Shown here piece after piece: positions 61,651 to 64,000 of a stretch of DNA of 64,000 bases (positions are counted from its first letter, which is position 1; each line of letters begins with the position of its first letter). The DNA lies in assembly GCA_947632155.1 (NCBI GenBank), contig CANROF010000087.1, positions 31,369-95,368 of the forward strand. The letters are read 5' to 3'. This stretch comes from an uncultured Oscillospiraceae bacterium (GTDB taxonomy: Bacteria > Bacillota > Clostridia > Oscillospirales > Oscillospiraceae). Under the pieces are notes generated by a model. The model had not been told where the DNA came from. It did no database searches and was given only the letters and a program-made list of their open reading frames with translations. Made by a program: the position numbers and the translations under genes.

Positions 61651-62004
61651 ATGGCAAGAGTCAAGGGCGCGATGATGACGCGCAAGAGAAGAAATAAGGT
61701 CCTGAAGCTGGCAAAGGGCTACTGGGGAGCCAAGTCCAAGCACTTCAAGATGGCCAATCAGGCCATGATGAAGTCCCTCACCTACGCCTACATCGGCCGC
61801 AAGCAGAAAAAGCGCGACTACAGGAAGCTCTGGATCACCCGCATTTCCGCCGGCTGCAAAGCCAACGGCATGAACTACTCCACCTTCATGCACGGCCTTA
61901 AGAAGGCGGGCATCGACATGAACCGCAAGATGCTCTCCGAGACTGCCATTCACAACCCCGAGGCGTTCTCCGAGCTGGTGGCCACCGCGAAGGCGGCGCT
62001 TTAA
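61651..62004 (+). CDS. rplT: Ribosomal protein bL20
   Basis: 117 residues, [28 protein letters not shown] and [25 protein letters not shown]. Assembly protein of the 50S subunit and likely autoregulator of the operon. Starts 14 bases after rpmI. Confidence 0.97.
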   Translation: MARVKGAMMTRKRRNKVLKLAKGYWGAKSKHFKMANQAMMKSLTYAYIGRKQKKRDYRKLWITRISAGCKANGMNYSTFMHGLKKAGIDMNRKMLSETAIHNPEAFSELVATAKAAL

Positions 62005-62010
62005 TGAGAT

Positions 62011-62043
62011 AAAAAATGCTGACGTCCCGCGTCAGCATTTTTT
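62011..62043 (+). terminator. Terminator of infC-rpmI-rplT
   Basis: TGCTGACG / CGTCAGCA flanked by A6 and T6. Confidence 0.93.
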
Positions 62044-62078
62044 AATCAGATTTTTTGTTTGAAAAGAGAGGATACTTT

Positions 62079-63791
62079 ATGGAGCTTTCGGCTGTATGCC
62101 ATTTCGCGGACGAGAGATACTGCTTCGCCCTGGAGCCGGGGAAATTCCTCATCCGCCTCCGGGTGAAAAAGGGCGACATGAAAAGGGTGGTGCTCCACAC
62201 CCAGGATAAGTACCTGCCCCTGCGCCTCCGTGACACCCGCCGGGCCGTCAACATGGCCCTGGCCGCCCGGGACCGGGTCAGCGACTACTACGAGGCGGTC
62301 ATCGAGATGGACCTGGTGTGCCTGCGCTACTGGTTTGAGCTGGAGGGCGCGGACGGGCAGCGCGTCTATTACGGCAACTACGAGTTTCGCGCCGCGCCCT
62401 TTGACGACATCGAGCGGATGTTCGACTGCCCCCAGAACCTGCGGGAGGAGGAGCGCCTCACCGTGCCGGAGTGGGCCAAGAACAAGGTGGTCTACCAGGT
62501 CTTCCCCGCAAGCTTCGCCCCCGCGGGGGAGCCCGGGAGGGGCTGGAACAAAGCGCCCGTGGACCACCGCCGGGACCTGGGCGGGACGCTCCGGGGAATC
62601 ACGGAGCGCCTGGGGCACATCCGGGACCTGGGGGCCGACGTCCTCTACATGACGCCCATCTTTGAGGCCCGGAGCGTCCACAAGTACGACACCGTGGACT
62701 ACTACCGGGTGGACCCGAAGCTTGGGACGCCGGAGGACCTGAGGGAGCTGGTGGATAAGGCCCACGGTTTGGGGCTGCGGGTCATTCTGGACGGCGTCTT
62801 CAACCACTCCTCCCAGCAGTTTTTCCCTTTCGCGGACATCGCGGAAAAGGGGGAGCGGTCGGAATACTGGGACTGGTACTTCATCGAGGGCTGGCCCCTC
62901 CGCGCCCGGTGGGGGGAGAAGCCCAACTTCAAGACCTTCAGCTACTTCGGGGGGATGCCAAAGCTGAACCTCAAAAATCCCGCCACGGAGAGATACTTTA
63001 TCGACGTGGGCCTCTACTGGCTCCGTGAGTTCGGCATCGACGGCTGGCGGCTGGACGTGGCCGACGAGGTGGGGCATACGTTCTGGCGGCGCTTCCGGGA
63101 GGCGGTGAAGGCCGAGTTCCCCGACGCCCTCATCGTGGGGGAGGAGTGGCACTACGGCGGGGACTTCCTTTTGGGCGACCAGTGGGACAGCGTGATGAAT
63201 TACCCCTTTTTCAACGCGGTCACGGACCTCGTCGCCCGGGAGAGCGTCACCGTCACGGAGTTTTTTGAGAATCTGGGCTTCCTCCGGGGAAATCTCCACC
63301 CGGATACATACAAGGTCCTCTGGAATCTCATCGGCTCCCACGACACGCCGCGCTTCGTCACCGCCTCCGGGGGCCGCCGGGGGAAGCTGCGGATGGCGGC
63401 GGCGTTGCAGCTCCTGCTGCCGGGGATGCCCATGATCTACTACGGCGACGAATTTTCCATGGAGGGCGGCGACGGCGGCGACTGCCGGCGGGGGATGGTC
63501 TGGGACGAAAAGCTCCAGGACCGGGAGACGTTCGAGTGGTACCGGCGTCTGACCGCGCTGCGCCATGCCTGTCCCTGTCTCACGGAGGGCGCCGTCACGG
63601 CCTTCAAAACCGACGATGCGCGGGGCGTCGCCATTCTCACCCGCCGCTTAGGGACCGAGGAGGTCACTCTTTTGCTCCATTGCAAGCCCGGCAATGCCCC
63701 GGCCCCGGAGTACACCGGCCGCCAGAATCTCATAACCGCCCAGCCCTTCCCCGGCGCCCTGGGCCCCTGGGACGCGGCGGTGATTCAGTAA
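62079..63791 (+). CDS. GH13 alpha-amylase family enzyme (neopullulanase/cyclomaltodextrinase-like)
   Basis: 570 residues from ATG 62079 (MELSAVCHFADERYCFAL). N-terminal beta-sandwich (CBM34-like, residues 1-125), then the TIM barrel: VYQVFPASFAPAG, DGVFNHSSQQF, GWRLDVADEVGH (nucleophile Asp), VGEEWHYGGDF (acid/base Glu), NLIGSHDTPRF (third Asp). No signal peptide, so cytosolic maltodextrin or cyclodextrin breakdown is likely. Confidence 0.93.
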   Translation: MELSAVCHFADERYCFALEPGKFLIRLRVKKGDMKRVVLHTQDKYLPLRLRDTRRAVNMALAARDRVSDYYEAVIEMDLVCLRYWFELEGADGQRVYYGNYEFRAAPFDDIERMFDCPQNLREEERLTVPEWAKNKVVYQVFPASFAPAGEPGRGWNKAPVDHRRDLGGTLRGITERLGHIRDLGADVLYMTPIFEARSVHKYDTVDYYRVDPKLGTPEDLRELVDKAHGLGLRVILDGVFNHSSQQFFPFADIAEKGERSEYWDWYFIEGWPLRARWGEKPNFKTFSYFGGMPKLNLKNPATERYFIDVGLYWLREFGIDGWRLDVADEVGHTFWRRFREAVKAEFPDALIVGEEWHYGGDFLLGDQWDSVMNYPFFNAVTDLVARESVTVTEFFENLGFLRGNLHPDTYKVLWNLIGSHDTPRFVTASGGRRGKLRMAAALQLLLPGMPMIYYGDEFSMEGGDGGDCRRGMVWDEKLQDRETFEWYRRLTALRHACPCLTEGAVTAFKTDDARGVAILTRRLGTEEVTLLLHCKPGNAPAPEYTGRQNLITAQPFPGALGPWDAAVIQ

Positions 63792-63826
63792 TAAAAAGGG
63801 GCTGTGAAAAAAGTCCCGTAAAAAAG

Positions 63827-63870
63827 GAAGAGAGTTACCAAGGAATCCCCTGGTAACTCTCTTCTTTTTT
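63827..63870 (+). terminator. Hairpin terminator inside the IS left end
   Basis: Perfect 14-bp stem followed by T6-7. Shields the transposase gene from transcription coming from the host side, as seen in other IS elements. Confidence 0.75.
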
Positions 63871-63885
63871 TGGTATAATTATTTT

Positions 63886-64000
63886 ATGAGAAAAAACCAT
63901 ACCGACACATATTATAGTCCAAAGCAGGGAAGATTTCCAGAGTTTTTTGAAGAAAGTTTGGAGATCGGCGATGTGGTTTTTGAGTTCGACCGGATCATGG
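63886..64000 (+). CDS. Transposase, N-terminal fragment (continues beyond window)
   Basis: 38 codons visible: MRKNHTDTYYSPKQGRF then PEFFEESLEIGDVVFEFDRIM. The GDVVFEFDRIM stretch is like the start of IS1182/IS5-type DDE transposases. AT-richer than the neighbouring host genes. Confidence 0.65.
   Translation, partial: MRKNHTDTYYSPKQGRFPEFFEESLEIGDVVFEFDRIM

Larger units (their letters stand above)
63798..64000 (+). mobile_element. Left end of an insertion sequence (cut by window edge)
   Basis: GGGGCTGTGAAAAAAGTC at 63798 looks like a terminal inverted repeat of IS1182-type elements. A 14-bp hairpin GAAGAGAGTTACCA / TGGTAACTCTCTTC (63827-63864) with T7 follows, then TATAAT at about 63873 and the transposase start. 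It sits 6 bases after the amylase stop. The other end is outside the window. Confidence 0.65.

Overview
The window comes from a GC-rich, low-GC-lineage (Bacillota, Clostridia) chromosome, most like an Oscillospiraceae-type gut anaerobe. The pointers are a two-carboxylate Na+-type ATP synthase c subunit, a reverse rubrerythrin next to a PerR-type regulator, a queT/queH pair, RNase Y and long-form HPF, and intergenic space full of palindromic repeats. The assignment is inferred from gene content and codon use only; there is no rRNA.

Layout. 1-1266 is the end of a U32 peptidase gene. 1304-9122 is a complete F1Fo ATP synthase operon (atpZ-like, atpI-like, B, E, F, H, an unknown 88-aa gene, A, G, D, C). 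9143-10190 is a gene-free array of short palindromes. A frameshifted leucine-rich-repeat lipoprotein gene follows, then a candidate free-standing structured RNA (about 11566-11730), perR and a reverse rubrerythrin gene.

From 12801 to 42363 the DNA becomes strikingly AT-rich. This is a roughly 29.6-kb prophage of siphovirus type inserted in the 3' end of the rubrerythrin gene. The phage end supplies a recoded but synonymous set of last codons plus a terminator, so the host gene is repaired; the original GC-rich tail and terminator are left stranded at 42347-42446. Read leftwards on the minus strand the phage carries small early genes including a tandem ribbon-helix-helix protein, an HNH protein, an endolysin, a ParB-methyltransferase fusion, terminase subunits, portal, scaffold, capsid, head-tail proteins, major tail protein, a frameshifted tail chaperone pair, tape measure, baseplate and fibre proteins. 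The integrase (right end, next to attR) and a serine recombinase (left end) are on the plus strand. No replication module and no classical CI-type repressor was recognised.

From 42487 the host chromosome resumes: acyltransferase, trmO, prs-pth, nfo, pta, an ATP-grasp gene, rny, hpf, GNAT, a fumarase alpha subunit, an XRE/SLOG divergent pair, metY with a leader peptide, galU, queT, queH, the rpsF-ssb-rpsR operon, the infC-rpmI-rplT operon, a GH13 amylase and the left end of an insertion sequence.

The most unusual signal is a family of six structured elements (about 90-200 nt) placed directly after stop codons, always in the sense of the preceding gene (atpG, pth, pta, ssb, rny, hpf). They are built from up to four hairpins whose stem sequences differ between copies while pairing, loops and linkers stay constant. 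Two copies sit inside essential operons, and two are flanked by duplicated terminator sequence, which suggests insertion into terminators. A second palindrome family makes the arrays at 9.1-10.2 kb and 53.5-54.3 kb. In the phage, two diverged copies of a promoter-like block each carry four TGGACAGTT-type repeats with identical 20/19/19 spacing.
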